This document shows, in pieces, positions 16,735 to 24,498 of a stretch of DNA of 64,000 nt. A program made the translations under genes and the position numbers. How positions within the stretch are numbered: the stretch's first letter is position 1; each line of letters opens with the position of its first letter. The DNA lies in the NCBI GenBank assembly GCA_035719105.1, contig DASTGN010000004.1, positions 1 through 64,000 of the forward strand, in the 5' to 3' direction. The notes beneath the pieces were generated by a model. The model searched no databases. It was not told the DNA's origin and saw only the letters and a program-made list of their open reading frames with translations. Source of the DNA: UBA8389 sp035719105. Its GTDB lineage: Bacteria > Bacteroidota > Bacteroidia > Bacteroidales > UBA1402.

Positions 16735-17982
16735 ATGGAACTGAACATGACTTTTGAATCTGTCCGCGAGGCAAGCCGCAATTTGGCTTTCTTGAGCGAC
16801 AGTCAAATCAATGATATTTTATTGGAAGTAGCTAATGTTGCAGAAGCCAGTTCCAATACCATCCTGATTGAAAACAAAAAGGATTTGGACCTCATGGATC
16901 CCAAAGATCCGAAATACGATCGTCTTAAGTTGACTGCGGAACGCATCGCCGGCATTGCGTCGGACATGCGTGCGGTGGCAGGTTTACCTTCTCCATTAGG
17001 CAGAATCCTTACCGAAACCACCCGTCCCAACGGCATGCACTTAAGCAAGATTTCAGTTGCTTTCGGTGTCATCGGCATCATCTATGAATCAAGGCCGAAC
17101 GTGAGTTTTGACGTCTTTTCCCTTTGCCTGAAATCGGGTAATGCCTGTCTGCTCAAAGGGAGCAAGGATGCACACCACTCCAATTTGGTCCTCGTAGCCA
17201 TCATTCATCAGGTTCTCCAAAAACATGGTGTCAATCCTGCTGTCTGCACACTGCTTCCAGCCGAAAGGGAAGCCACGACTGAACTCTTGAATGCCAGAGG
17301 TTTGGTGGATTTGATTATACCCAGAGGCAGTGCCAACCTCATCAATTTTGTGCGAGAAAATGCGCGCATTCCAGTCATTGAAACGGGCGCCGGCATCTGC
17401 CATACCTACTTTGATTCGGACGGTGACTTGGTGAAGGGAACGGCCATCATTAACAATGCCAAAACCCGCAGGGTCAGTGTTTGCAACGCCTTGGATTGCC
17501 TGTTGATCAGTGAGAATCGGTTGAACGACCTTCCTACACTTTGTGCCCCATTGGCTTCCTCCAATGTCCTAATTTACGCAGATCCGAAGTCTTACACGGT
17601 TCTAAAAGACCATTATCCGGCTGCATTGCTCGAAAAGGCCACTGAAGAAAGCTTCGGAACAGAATTCCTCGATTACAAGATGGCTGTCAAAACGGTTTCC
17701 AATTTGCAGGACGCTTTGAAACATATTGCGCGGAACAGCTCCCAACACAGTGAATGCATTGTCAGCGAAAATGCGGAGACCTGTGCCATTTTTGAACGCT
17801 CCGTTGATGCCGCTTGCGTCTATACCAATGTCTCTACCGCTTTTACAGATGGAGCTCAATTTGGATTAGGTGCCGAAATCGGCATCAGCACCCAAAAACT
17901 GCACGCTCGCGGTCCAATGGCCCTCGAGGAACTGACCACCTACAAGTGGCTGGTACGTGGTAATGGACAAATTCGCAATTAA
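16735..17982 (+). CDS. proA: Gamma-glutamyl phosphate reductase ProA
   Basis: NADPH-dependent reduction of gamma-glutamyl phosphate to glutamate-5-semialdehyde, the second step of proline synthesis. It belongs to the aldehyde dehydrogenase superfamily and has the usual length (415 residues). ESRPNVSFDVFSLCLKSGN near residue 118 and KGSKDAHHSN near 141 form the cofactor region. The catalytic cysteine is Cys250 in RRVSVCNALDCLL. GLGAEIGISTQKLHARGPM near the C-terminus is the family signature. It starts one base after the proB stop and overlaps the cinA start by one base (TAATG). Confidence 0.96.
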   Translation: MELNMTFESVREASRNLAFLSDSQINDILLEVANVAEASSNTILIENKKDLDLMDPKDPKYDRLKLTAERIAGIASDMRAVAGLPSPLGRILTETTRPNGMHLSKISVAFGVIGIIYESRPNVSFDVFSLCLKSGNACLLKGSKDAHHSNLVLVAIIHQVLQKHGVNPAVCTLLPAEREATTELLNARGLVDLIIPRGSANLINFVRENARIPVIETGAGICHTYFDSDGDLVKGTAIINNAKTRRVSVCNALDCLLISENRLNDLPTLCAPLASSNVLIYADPKSYTVLKDHYPAALLEKATEESFGTEFLDYKMAVKTVSNLQDALKHIARNSSQHSECIVSENAETCAIFERSVDAACVYTNVSTAFTDGAQFGLGAEIGISTQKLHARGPMALEELTTYKWLVRGNGQIRN

Positions 17983-19241
17983 TGAAAACAAACGAAACGC
18001 AAGGTCCTTTGGTAGAAATTATTACCATAGGCGATGAAATTCTGATCGGACAGATTGTTGATACCAATTCCGCTTGGATGGCCCGCGAACTGAACAAAGA
18101 TGGTTTTCGAGTGCATCAGATTACGACGGTTTCCGACGATGAATCGCACATTTTGAAAGCCGTTGAAGGCGCTTTTGGTCGTGCAGACATTGTGTTGATG
18201 ACTGGCGGGCTCGGCCCGACCAAAGATGACATCACTTTGCAAACGCTTTGCCGCTATTTCAAAACACATCTCATTCACAATCAAGATGTTGTAAATAACA
18301 TTCAGGAAGTGTTCGCTCACCGCGGAAACGTACTGAACCCACTGACATTGGGTCAAGCCATGGTACCGGCTTCGGCAACCATCATACAGAATAAACGTGG
18401 CAGCGCGCCCGTTACGTGGTTTGACAAAAAAGGCAAGGTGCTGGTTTCCATGCCTGGCGTTCCCTTCGAAATGGAATGGGTGATGAGCAATGAGGTTCTG
18501 CCCAGGCTTCGTGCCAAATTCAATACGCCAACGCTTTTGCACAAAACGGTTTTGGTTGTGGGAATTGCTGAATCCACTTTGGCAATGAAACTGACCGATT
18601 GGGAAAATGAGCTTAACGCTTGCCTCAAATTGGCTTATTTACCTTCTCCAGGCATGGTCAAACTCCGCTTGAGCGGTTTCCTTGCCGACCGAAAGCAACT
18701 GGAAACCATCATTGAGTCGGAACTGGTTAAGCTTCGAGTCTTGCTTGAAAATGCCATACTGGCTGAAGAAGATGCACCAGTTGAAGAAATTATTGGACGG
18801 CTGCTAAAAGAAAAAGGCCTTTGGATAGCCACGGCCGAAAGTTGTACGGGTGGCAACATTGCCAAGCAAATAACCAATGTATCAGGCAGTTCGTCCTATT
18901 TCGCAGGTGCAATCGTTGCTTATCAAAACGAATTGAAAATACAGGAATTGGGCGTTTCACCCGACACGCTTCGAAACTTTGGTGCCGTGAGCCAAAAAAC
19001 CGTTGAGGAAATGGCGGAAGGAATTCGTAAAAAATTGAAAACAGATATTGGCGTGGGTGTGAGCGGTATAGCCGGGCCCACCGGTTCCACCGATGGCAAA
19101 CCGGTCGGAACTGTTTGGATATGTGTTTGTTCACAAGAAAAGAACATTACCCGTCGGTTCCAATTTGGGCAAAATCGTAAACGCAACGTCGATTTGGCCA
19201 CATTGAATGCCTTTGCTATGATTAAAGAATGTTTAGAGTAG
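17982..19241 (+). CDS. cinA: CinA-like competence/NMN deamidase protein
   Basis: Two-domain CinA. Residues 1-170 form a MoCF/COG1058-type pyrophosphatase domain (ITIGDEILIGQIVDTNS, MTGGLGPTKDD). Residues 255-419 form the CinA-C or PncC domain (ATAESCTGGNIAKQI, GVSGIAGPTGSTDGKPVG) known to deamidate nicotinamide mononucleotide in other bacteria. The combination recycles pyridine nucleotides. Length 419 residues, as expected. It overlaps the last base of proA, so it is translated from the arginine/proline transcript although it has no direct role there. Confidence 0.95.
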   Translation: MKTNETQGPLVEIITIGDEILIGQIVDTNSAWMARELNKDGFRVHQITTVSDDESHILKAVEGAFGRADIVLMTGGLGPTKDDITLQTLCRYFKTHLIHNQDVVNNIQEVFAHRGNVLNPLTLGQAMVPASATIIQNKRGSAPVTWFDKKGKVLVSMPGVPFEMEWVMSNEVLPRLRAKFNTPTLLHKTVLVVGIAESTLAMKLTDWENELNACLKLAYLPSPGMVKLRLSGFLADRKQLETIIESELVKLRVLLENAILAEEDAPVEEIIGRLLKEKGLWIATAESCTGGNIAKQITNVSGSSSYFAGAIVAYQNELKIQELGVSPDTLRNFGAVSQKTVEEMAEGIRKKLKTDIGVGVSGIAGPTGSTDGKPVGTVWICVCSQEKNITRRFQFGQNRKRNVDLATLNAFAMIKECLE

Positions 19242-19250
19242 CGAGTGCAG

Positions 19251-19270
19251 AGACGAAGCTTGCTTCGACT
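19251..19270. repeat. Short inverted repeat between cinA and argF'
   Basis: CGAAGC and GCTTCG (19254-19267) form a six-base stem with a two-base loop, extended by AG/CT around one mismatch. It lies in the 87-base gap between cinA and argF'. No T-run follows, so it is not a classical terminator. It may be an mRNA structure or a small repeat relic. I saw no second copy in the window. Confidence 0.4.
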
Positions 19271-19328
19271 ATGCCGAGTCACGAAAAACCTCTGTTCAGA
19301 ATGAATAAACTTTTACAAGACTAAGAAT

Positions 19329-20282
19329 ATGAGAAATTTCACCAATGTCAAGGATCTGGGCGACTTGAACGCCGCCGTGCAAGAAGCGCTGGAAATCAAG
19401 AAGAACCGTTATGCCTACAAGCATTTGGGCGAAAATAAGACGCTGATGATGGTGTTTTTCAACTCCAGCTTGCGTACCCGACTCAGCACTCAAAAAGCTG
19501 GAATGAACCTGGGCATGAACACCATGGTGCTCGACATCAATCAAGGTGCCTGGAAATTGGAGACGGAACGTGGCGTCATCATGGACGGGGACAAGCCCGA
19601 ACATATTTTGGAAGCCATTCCGGTGATGGGTAGCTACTGCGACGTCATCGGCGTACGTGCTTTCGCCAAATTCGAAAGCAAACAGTTCGACTATGAGGAA
19701 ACCATTCTGAACCAATTCATTAAGCACTCAGGCAGACCGGTTTTCAGCATGGAAGCCGCCACCGGCCATCCGTTGCAAAGTTTTGCCGACCTCATTACCA
19801 TTGAGGAATACAAGGAAACGGCACGTCCAAAGGTGGTGTTGACATGGGCTCCGCACCCGATGGCTCTCCCTCAAGCCGTACCCAACAGCTTCGCCGATTT
19901 CATGAATGAAGCCGACGTGGACTTTGTCATTACCCATCCGGAAGGTTACGAACTGGCTCCTCAATTCGTACGCAACGCCCGTGTGGAATACGACCAAATG
20001 AGGGCATTCGAAGGTGCCGATTTCGTCTATGCCAAAAACTGGGCGGCCTATCAAGACCCAAACTACGGCAAAATTCTAAGTAAAGACCGTCAGTGGACCG
20101 TCAGCGACCGACAAATGGCTGTGACCAAGGATGCTCGCTTCATGCATTGCCTACCCGTGCGCCGCAACATGATTGTTACCGACGACGTCATCGAGGGCCC
20201 TCGCAGTATCGTGATTCCTGAAGCGGCCAACAGAGAGATTTCGGCACAAACAGTGATCAAACGGATTTTGGAAAGCCTGTAA
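19329..20282 (+). CDS. argF': N-succinylornithine carbamoyltransferase (ArgF')
   Basis: Transfers a carbamoyl group to an N-acylated ornithine, giving N-acylcitrulline. This replaces classical ornithine carbamoyltransferase. The carbamoyl phosphate motif is SSLRTRLSTQ at residues 46-55. HCLPVRRNMIVTDDV near residue 275 is the C-terminal signature. The sequence is very close to the Bacteroides fragilis SOTCase as I recall it. Residue 90, in GDKPEH, is proline. This position is Pro in the succinyl enzyme and Glu in the Xanthomonas acetyl enzyme, and swapping it switches specificity in published work. I therefore call it succinyl-specific. The gene closes the arginine/proline block, and the trpS promoter lies in its last 20 bases. 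Confidence 0.93.
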   Translation: MRNFTNVKDLGDLNAAVQEALEIKKNRYAYKHLGENKTLMMVFFNSSLRTRLSTQKAGMNLGMNTMVLDINQGAWKLETERGVIMDGDKPEHILEAIPVMGSYCDVIGVRAFAKFESKQFDYEETILNQFIKHSGRPVFSMEAATGHPLQSFADLITIEEYKETARPKVVLTWAPHPMALPQAVPNSFADFMNEADVDFVITHPEGYELAPQFVRNARVEYDQMRAFEGADFVYAKNWAAYQDPNYGKILSKDRQWTVSDRQMAVTKDARFMHCLPVRRNMIVTDDVIEGPRSIVIPEAANREISAQTVIKRILESL

Positions 20283-20298
20283 AAAAGGCCTACCTTTG
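20267..20298 (+). promoter_or_regulatory. Promoter of trpS inside the argF' 3' end
   Basis: TTTG (20267-20270) lies within the last codons of argF'. A 20-base spacer and TACCTTTG (20291-20298) follow. The trpS ATG is 25 bases downstream. This is a full match to the Bacteroidetes promoter. Confidence 0.75.
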
Positions 20299-20323
20299 CA
20301 TTCGTTTTTAAATCAATTGAACT

Positions 20324-21313
20324 ATGGATACAGTCCTGAGCGGCATTCGCTCCACCGGCAACCTTCACCTTGGAAATTATTATGGTGCACTGCGTAATTT
20401 CATCCGCATGCAACATGAGAATAACTGTTATTTCTTTATTGCCGACTATCATTCGCTAACCACTCATCCGGATCCGAAGGATTTGCACGCAAATGTTAAG
20501 AGCGTTTTGTGCGAATATTTGGCTGCCGGTATTGACCCGAACATTGCCACCATTTACGTACAAAGCGATGTGAAGGAAGTGATTGAACTGTATCTGATGC
20601 TTAATATGCATGCTTACTTGGGTGAATTGGCCAAGACGACATCCTTCAAGGAAAAAGCTCGCAAACAACCTGAAAATGTTAATGCTGGATTGCTCACCTA
20701 CCCAACCTTGATGGCGGCGGACATTCTTTTGCACAAAGCCGACAAGGTGCCTGTGGGAAAGGATCAGGAGCAACATCTGGAAATGACGCGCAAATTTGCA
20801 CGCCGCTTTAATAACTTTTACGGTGTCGATTTCTTCAAGGAACCACAGGCTTATAATTTTGGAGAAGATTTGATTAAAATTCCTGGATTAGACGGCAGCG
20901 GTAAGATGGGCAAGTCGGAAGGCAATTGCGTTTACTTGACCGAAGATCCCAAAATAATTGAGAAAAAAGTGAAACGTGCCCTGACCGATGCAGGTCCGAC
21001 ATCACTGAATTCAGAAAAGCCAGAATGCATTCAGAACTTATTTACGATTCTGAAAGTGGTTTCCACTCCGGATACCTATCAATATTTCGATGATAAGTGG
21101 AATTCTTGCGAAATACGCTATGGTGATTTAAAAAAGCAGTTGGCCGAAGACATCATCAAAGTTACCAATCCCATTCGCGAACGCTATCTTGCAATTTACA
21201 ACGATGAGGCTTACCTCCATAAAGTGGTAACGGAAGGTGCCGAAAAAGCCCGATTCAACGCACAGAAAACACTGGTTGACGTACGTGAAATCATGGGTTT
21301 CAAATCGTTCTGA
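20324..21313 (+). CDS. trpS: Tryptophanyl-tRNA synthetase TrpS
   Basis: Class I aminoacyl-tRNA synthetase charging tRNA-Trp in the cytoplasm. The HIGH-type motif is GNLHLGNYYGAL near residue 12 and the KMSKS-type motif is GSGKMGKSEGNCVYL near residue 190. The length of 329 residues is typical. It has its own promoter within the end of argF'. The stop codon abuts the stop of the convergent regulator gene with no base between (shared TGATCA at 21311-21316). Confidence 0.96.
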   Translation: MDTVLSGIRSTGNLHLGNYYGALRNFIRMQHENNCYFFIADYHSLTTHPDPKDLHANVKSVLCEYLAAGIDPNIATIYVQSDVKEVIELYLMLNMHAYLGELAKTTSFKEKARKQPENVNAGLLTYPTLMAADILLHKADKVPVGKDQEQHLEMTRKFARRFNNFYGVDFFKEPQAYNFGEDLIKIPGLDGSGKMGKSEGNCVYLTEDPKIIEKKVKRALTDAGPTSLNSEKPECIQNLFTILKVVSTPDTYQYFDDKWNSCEIRYGDLKKQLAEDIIKVTNPIRERYLAIYNDEAYLHKVVTEGAEKARFNAQKTLVDVREIMGFKSF

Positions 21314-21679
21314 TCATTTGTTTTGATTTTGCGAATCCCAAAGTTCCCGTAGCAATTCGTATTTTGCTTCTAGGGTTTTGTAGTCTTCAGGGGCTTTCAA
21401 ATCTTTTAAGAATCGAGGTATTTCAATGTTTTCGTCCAAAAAATCACAGACGTTCACCCCAAAGTGATCGGCCAATTGTTTAAGCTTGGTCACCGTGAAA
21501 TCGACTTTACCGTTTTCATGTTTGGAATAAGTGGTGGTCGAAAAGTTCAGGTCGATGGCTACATGAAACTGGGATTGGCCCGAACGCAACCTAACTCGGT
21601 GCAACTTTGCTCCTATTTGTTTGTTCAGATCTTTGTTTATCGCCTTTGATGCCATCTTGACCAGGTATTCGTTATACAA
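21314..21679 (-). CDS. XRE-family helix-turn-helix regulator
   Basis: A 121-residue cytoplasmic protein with an HTH_3/XRE domain at about residues 20-80: LHRVRLRSGQSQFHVAIDLN, then STTTYSKHENGKVDF and LKQLADHFGVNVCDFLD. The C-terminal 40 residues are helical and charged and may dimerise. Start is ATG at 21679 or, eight codons in, at 21655. Similar small XRE proteins act as transcriptional switches, but its targets are unknown. A perfect 8-base-arm palindrome lies about 50 bases upstream and could be its operator. It converges on trpS with no spacer. Confidence 0.85.
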   Translation of the reverse strand: MYNEYLVKMASKAINKDLNKQIGAKLHRVRLRSGQSQFHVAIDLNFSTTTYSKHENGKVDFTVTKLKQLADHFGVNVCDFLDENIEIPRFLKDLKAPEDYKTLEAKYELLRELWDSQNQNK

Positions 21680-21730
21680 ACGAAATTACCCTATGACAAA
21701 GAAAAACACACCAACGTTCAAGTTTAATGT

Positions 21731-21747
21731 TTTTCCTTTAAGGAAAA
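21731..21747. promoter_or_regulatory. Palindrome upstream of the XRE regulator
   Basis: TTTTCCTT (21731-21738), one central base, then AAGGAAAA (21740-21747) form a perfect inverted repeat in the 119-base gap before the XRE gene. It could be an autoregulatory operator. It is also U-rich on the minus strand and could terminate transcription from the peptidase gene upstream. Confidence 0.4.
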
Positions 21748-21798
21748 TATTCGACCTAAAATGAATGTAAGGTTCTTTTTAGAGCAAGTTTTTACCCT

Positions 21799-22581
21799 CT
21801 AGGAATAAAAAATGCGTTTGATGCTATGCAACCGATGTGTATAGGTTTTTAATTCCCTACTGTAGATTCCTTGTTCATCCAGGTCATCCACATGAACACT
21901 TCCGGAGGCATGCAGAATTTTGTTTTGGCCGCAAACGATGCCAACGTGTACAATTCTACCTTCTGAATTAGCAAAAAAGGCCAAATCACCAGGCAATGAC
22001 AGACTTAGAAACTCCTCTTCGCCCAACAAAGCCTGGTCACAGGCATCGCGAGGTATTTGAAAACCATTGACCGATGCAGCGACTTGCGTTAACCCAGAAC
22101 AGTCTATCCCAAATATGGTTTTACCTCCCCAAAGATAAGGTGCATTGACAAACTGATAGGCTGTTTGGAGAATTCGATCAGGCAGTGCCTTGGTATAGGC
22201 AAGTTTTTCAATTTCTTTTTCTGGGAAAATTTCAGTATTCAAGGGTGTAAGAAAGTGTTTGTTCTTGATAAACAATCGACTCCCGGCAGGTAAATGCAAA
22301 ACGCCAGAATCCACACTTTGAAAAACAGTGATGGGATCTCTTAATAAAAGGGATTTTTGTTGATTCAGTGTTTTCAACGACTCCTCGGAAACCTTTGTCA
22401 GCATTTTTTCGGTAGCCCAACCTTCGTATCCATCGGCCTGATTGCGCACCAACAGCCAGTTCTCATGCACTTCGAGTATTTCAACTTGTTCACCGAATAG
22501 CAGCTGCGTTGTCATTTCGGCCCGTTCGGAAGGTTCCGATCGAATCGGTAAAACTGGCAATGACAAAATTCCGTGGTTCAT
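21799..22581 (-). CDS. NlpC/P60 peptidase with N-terminal SH3-like domain
   Basis: Cysteine peptidase that probably cuts gamma-D-glutamyl-diamino acid bonds of cell-wall peptides. The NlpC/P60 domain fills the C-terminal half, with the nucleophile in FGIDCSGLTQVAA, HVGIVCG as the histidine segment, and LHASGSVHVDD after it. The N-terminal 60 residues (SLPVLPIRSEPSERAEM onward, ending EGWATEKML) look like a bacterial SH3 domain. No signal peptide is visible, so it may be cytoplasmic like YkfC of Bacillus and recycle imported murein peptides. The length of 260 residues fits. It follows mutL by two bases. Confidence 0.9.
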   Translation of the reverse strand: MNHGILSLPVLPIRSEPSERAEMTTQLLFGEQVEILEVHENWLLVRNQADGYEGWATEKMLTKVSEESLKTLNQQKSLLLRDPITVFQSVDSGVLHLPAGSRLFIKNKHFLTPLNTEIFPEKEIEKLAYTKALPDRILQTAYQFVNAPYLWGGKTIFGIDCSGLTQVAASVNGFQIPRDACDQALLGEEEFLSLSLPGDLAFFANSEGRIVHVGIVCGQNKILHASGSVHVDDLDEQGIYSRELKTYTHRLHSIKRIFYS

Positions 22582-22583
22582 AA

Positions 22584-24458
22584 CTAAAAGCGTTTTGAAA
22601 GTTCTTCTTCTGTAAAGGGCATCAGGATGGGCTTTCCATCGGGGGTGTACTTGTTTTCTTTCGAACTGAACAAGCGCTCCACTAAGTCATTCATTTCAGC
22701 TTCGCTCATTTTTTGCCCGTAAGGAATTGCGGCAGCCTTTGCCAGACGTAATGCCAGTTTGCGACGTCGATCTTGCATTTGAGTTTCTCCGGGTTCGTTC
22801 AAGGATTGAAGCAAATCTTCAAGCAGTTCAACAGGCGGAGCGCCTTTCAAATCGGGCGGAACAGCCACGATTGTAAATTCATTACCAGAACATTGCACAT
22901 CAAATCCAAACCCATTCAGGTCGTCCATTACCTCGAGCAATGCAATTCGTTGCACTGCATCCAAGTTCAGCATTTCGGGGAACAATAAAGCCTGTGAGAA
23001 GGATTTCCCAGTTTTGACCATGTTCAAATATCGGTCGAAAAGGATCCGAATGTGTGCTCGATGTTGATCAATAAATAGAAGTGAATGTGATTGTTGGAGA
23101 ACGATGTACGAGGTAAACAATTGAAATTTGGTCGACTCGTGATTCACGTCTTCTATCGTGAACAAGGGATTAGCTGGAAGTGTTTCGGATGGAGTCGCAA
23201 ATTCACCAACTGAGTCCGTTGTCTTTAGGGGTGACTCCCAGATGTTGTCCTGAGAACTCAATTCGTCTTTTTGCTTTTCGAATCCTTGGAAAAGCAAATC
23301 CCAATTTTGAGGAGTTTTTGCCGAAGAGGTTGATTGTCCTTTAAAGGGGTTGTAACTTGGGTCAAATCGAACCGAAGGAGATGATACTTCGCGGTCGCCG
23401 GTGAACACACGAATTTCGGGTGCATCGTCTCGATCGAAGTCTATGGAAGGGATGGCATTCGATTTTCCCAAAGCTTCACGAACGGTTGCATGGAGAATCG
23501 GCCAAATGGCTTGTTCGTGTTCGAATTTAACCTCGGTCTTTGTTGGATGGATATTGACATCGAGTGTCTCAGGGTCGACTTCCAAATATAAAAAAAACGT
23601 AGGCTGCTGGCCATGTGGAATCAAAAGTTCATACGCCTTCAAAACAGCACTACGAAAGCCTTTGTGCTTGATAAAACGGTTGTTGACGAAAAAATATTGC
23701 ATCTGATCGCGAAGGCAGGCTGCAGCAGGGTCTCCCACAAAACCAGTGATTCTGATCAATTGGGTATTGACATCTACCGGATACAACTGCTTAGGCAACT
23801 GACCGGCATTGCGTTTGCCAAAAATCTGGATTACCCGCTGCTTGAGGTTGGACGGCAACAGGGTATAAAGATTTTCGTCGTTATGGGTCAGTGAGAATTG
23901 CAAGTTGGGGTTCACCAATGCCAATTGGATGAACTCATCACGAATGGCCTTCAATTCCTTGGTATTGTCTCCCAAAAATTTTCGACGTGCAGGAATGTTG
24001 TAAAACAGATTTCGCACGGTGAAACGAGAACCTTGTGCCGCCAAGGTGGGTTCCTCGTTAGAAATGACAGATCCTTCAATTTCTACTTTCCAAGCTAATT
24101 CATCATCGGACCGACGGGTAACCAATTCCACCTGCGCCACGGATGCAATGGAGGCCAAAGCTTCCCCTCTGAAACCCATCGTATGTAAGTGAAACAAGTC
24201 GGTAGCTTGCCGAATCTTGGAGGTGGCATGGCGTTCGAATGCCAGTTTGGCGTCCTCGGGCGACATCCCTTTACCATTGTCAATGACGCGGATCAAATTA
24301 CGACCGGCCTCTTTGAGGAAAATATCAATTTGTGTAGCACCAGCGTCAATGGCATTTTCGACCAATTCCTTAACCACCGACGCAGGGCGTTGGATCACTT
24401 CACCTGCGGCAATCTGATTGGCGACGGAATCTGGCAAAAGGTGGATGATATTTTCCAT
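22584..24458 (-). CDS. mutL: DNA mismatch repair protein MutL
   Basis: Links MutS mismatch recognition to strand processing. The GHKL ATPase is intact: NAIDAGAT near residue 36, DNGKGMS, HATSKI and GFRGEALASIAS. A variable linker (about 340-430) precedes the C-terminal dimerisation domain. In MutL proteins that nick DNA, that domain has a DQHA-x2-E-x4-E metal motif and a CPHGRP motif. Here the equivalents read DQHRAHIRILFD (Asp464 onward) and TPDGKP near residue 605, so key Glu, Cys and His residues are replaced. I infer a MutL without endonuclease activity. Length 624. A single TAnnTTTG box lies 21 bases upstream. Confidence 0.95.
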   Translation of the reverse strand: MENIIHLLPDSVANQIAAGEVIQRPASVVKELVENAIDAGATQIDIFLKEAGRNLIRVIDNGKGMSPEDAKLAFERHATSKIRQATDLFHLHTMGFRGEALASIASVAQVELVTRRSDDELAWKVEIEGSVISNEEPTLAAQGSRFTVRNLFYNIPARRKFLGDNTKELKAIRDEFIQLALVNPNLQFSLTHNDENLYTLLPSNLKQRVIQIFGKRNAGQLPKQLYPVDVNTQLIRITGFVGDPAAACLRDQMQYFFVNNRFIKHKGFRSAVLKAYELLIPHGQQPTFFLYLEVDPETLDVNIHPTKTEVKFEHEQAIWPILHATVREALGKSNAIPSIDFDRDDAPEIRVFTGDREVSSPSVRFDPSYNPFKGQSTSSAKTPQNWDLLFQGFEKQKDELSSQDNIWESPLKTTDSVGEFATPSETLPANPLFTIEDVNHESTKFQLFTSYIVLQQSHSLLFIDQHRAHIRILFDRYLNMVKTGKSFSQALLFPEMLNLDAVQRIALLEVMDDLNGFGFDVQCSGNEFTIVAVPPDLKGAPPVELLEDLLQSLNEPGETQMQDRRRKLALRLAKAAAIPYGQKMSEAEMNDLVERLFSSKENKYTPDGKPILMPFTEEELSKRF

Positions 24459-24478
24459 TGAATTGGGTTTCGGTCAAG

Positions 24479-24486
24479 CAAAAATA
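24479..24486 (-). promoter_or_regulatory. Possible -7 box for mutL
   Basis: On the minus strand the sequence TATTTTTG matches TAnnTTTG, 21 bases before the mutL ATG. No TTTG lies at the right distance upstream, so this is half a promoter at best. Confidence 0.35.
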
Positions 24487-24498
24487 AGCATTCTTGCC

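Noticed and set aside
19251..19270. Mobile-element end or REP-type repeat
   Set aside because: Only one copy is visible, with no target duplication or transposase nearby.
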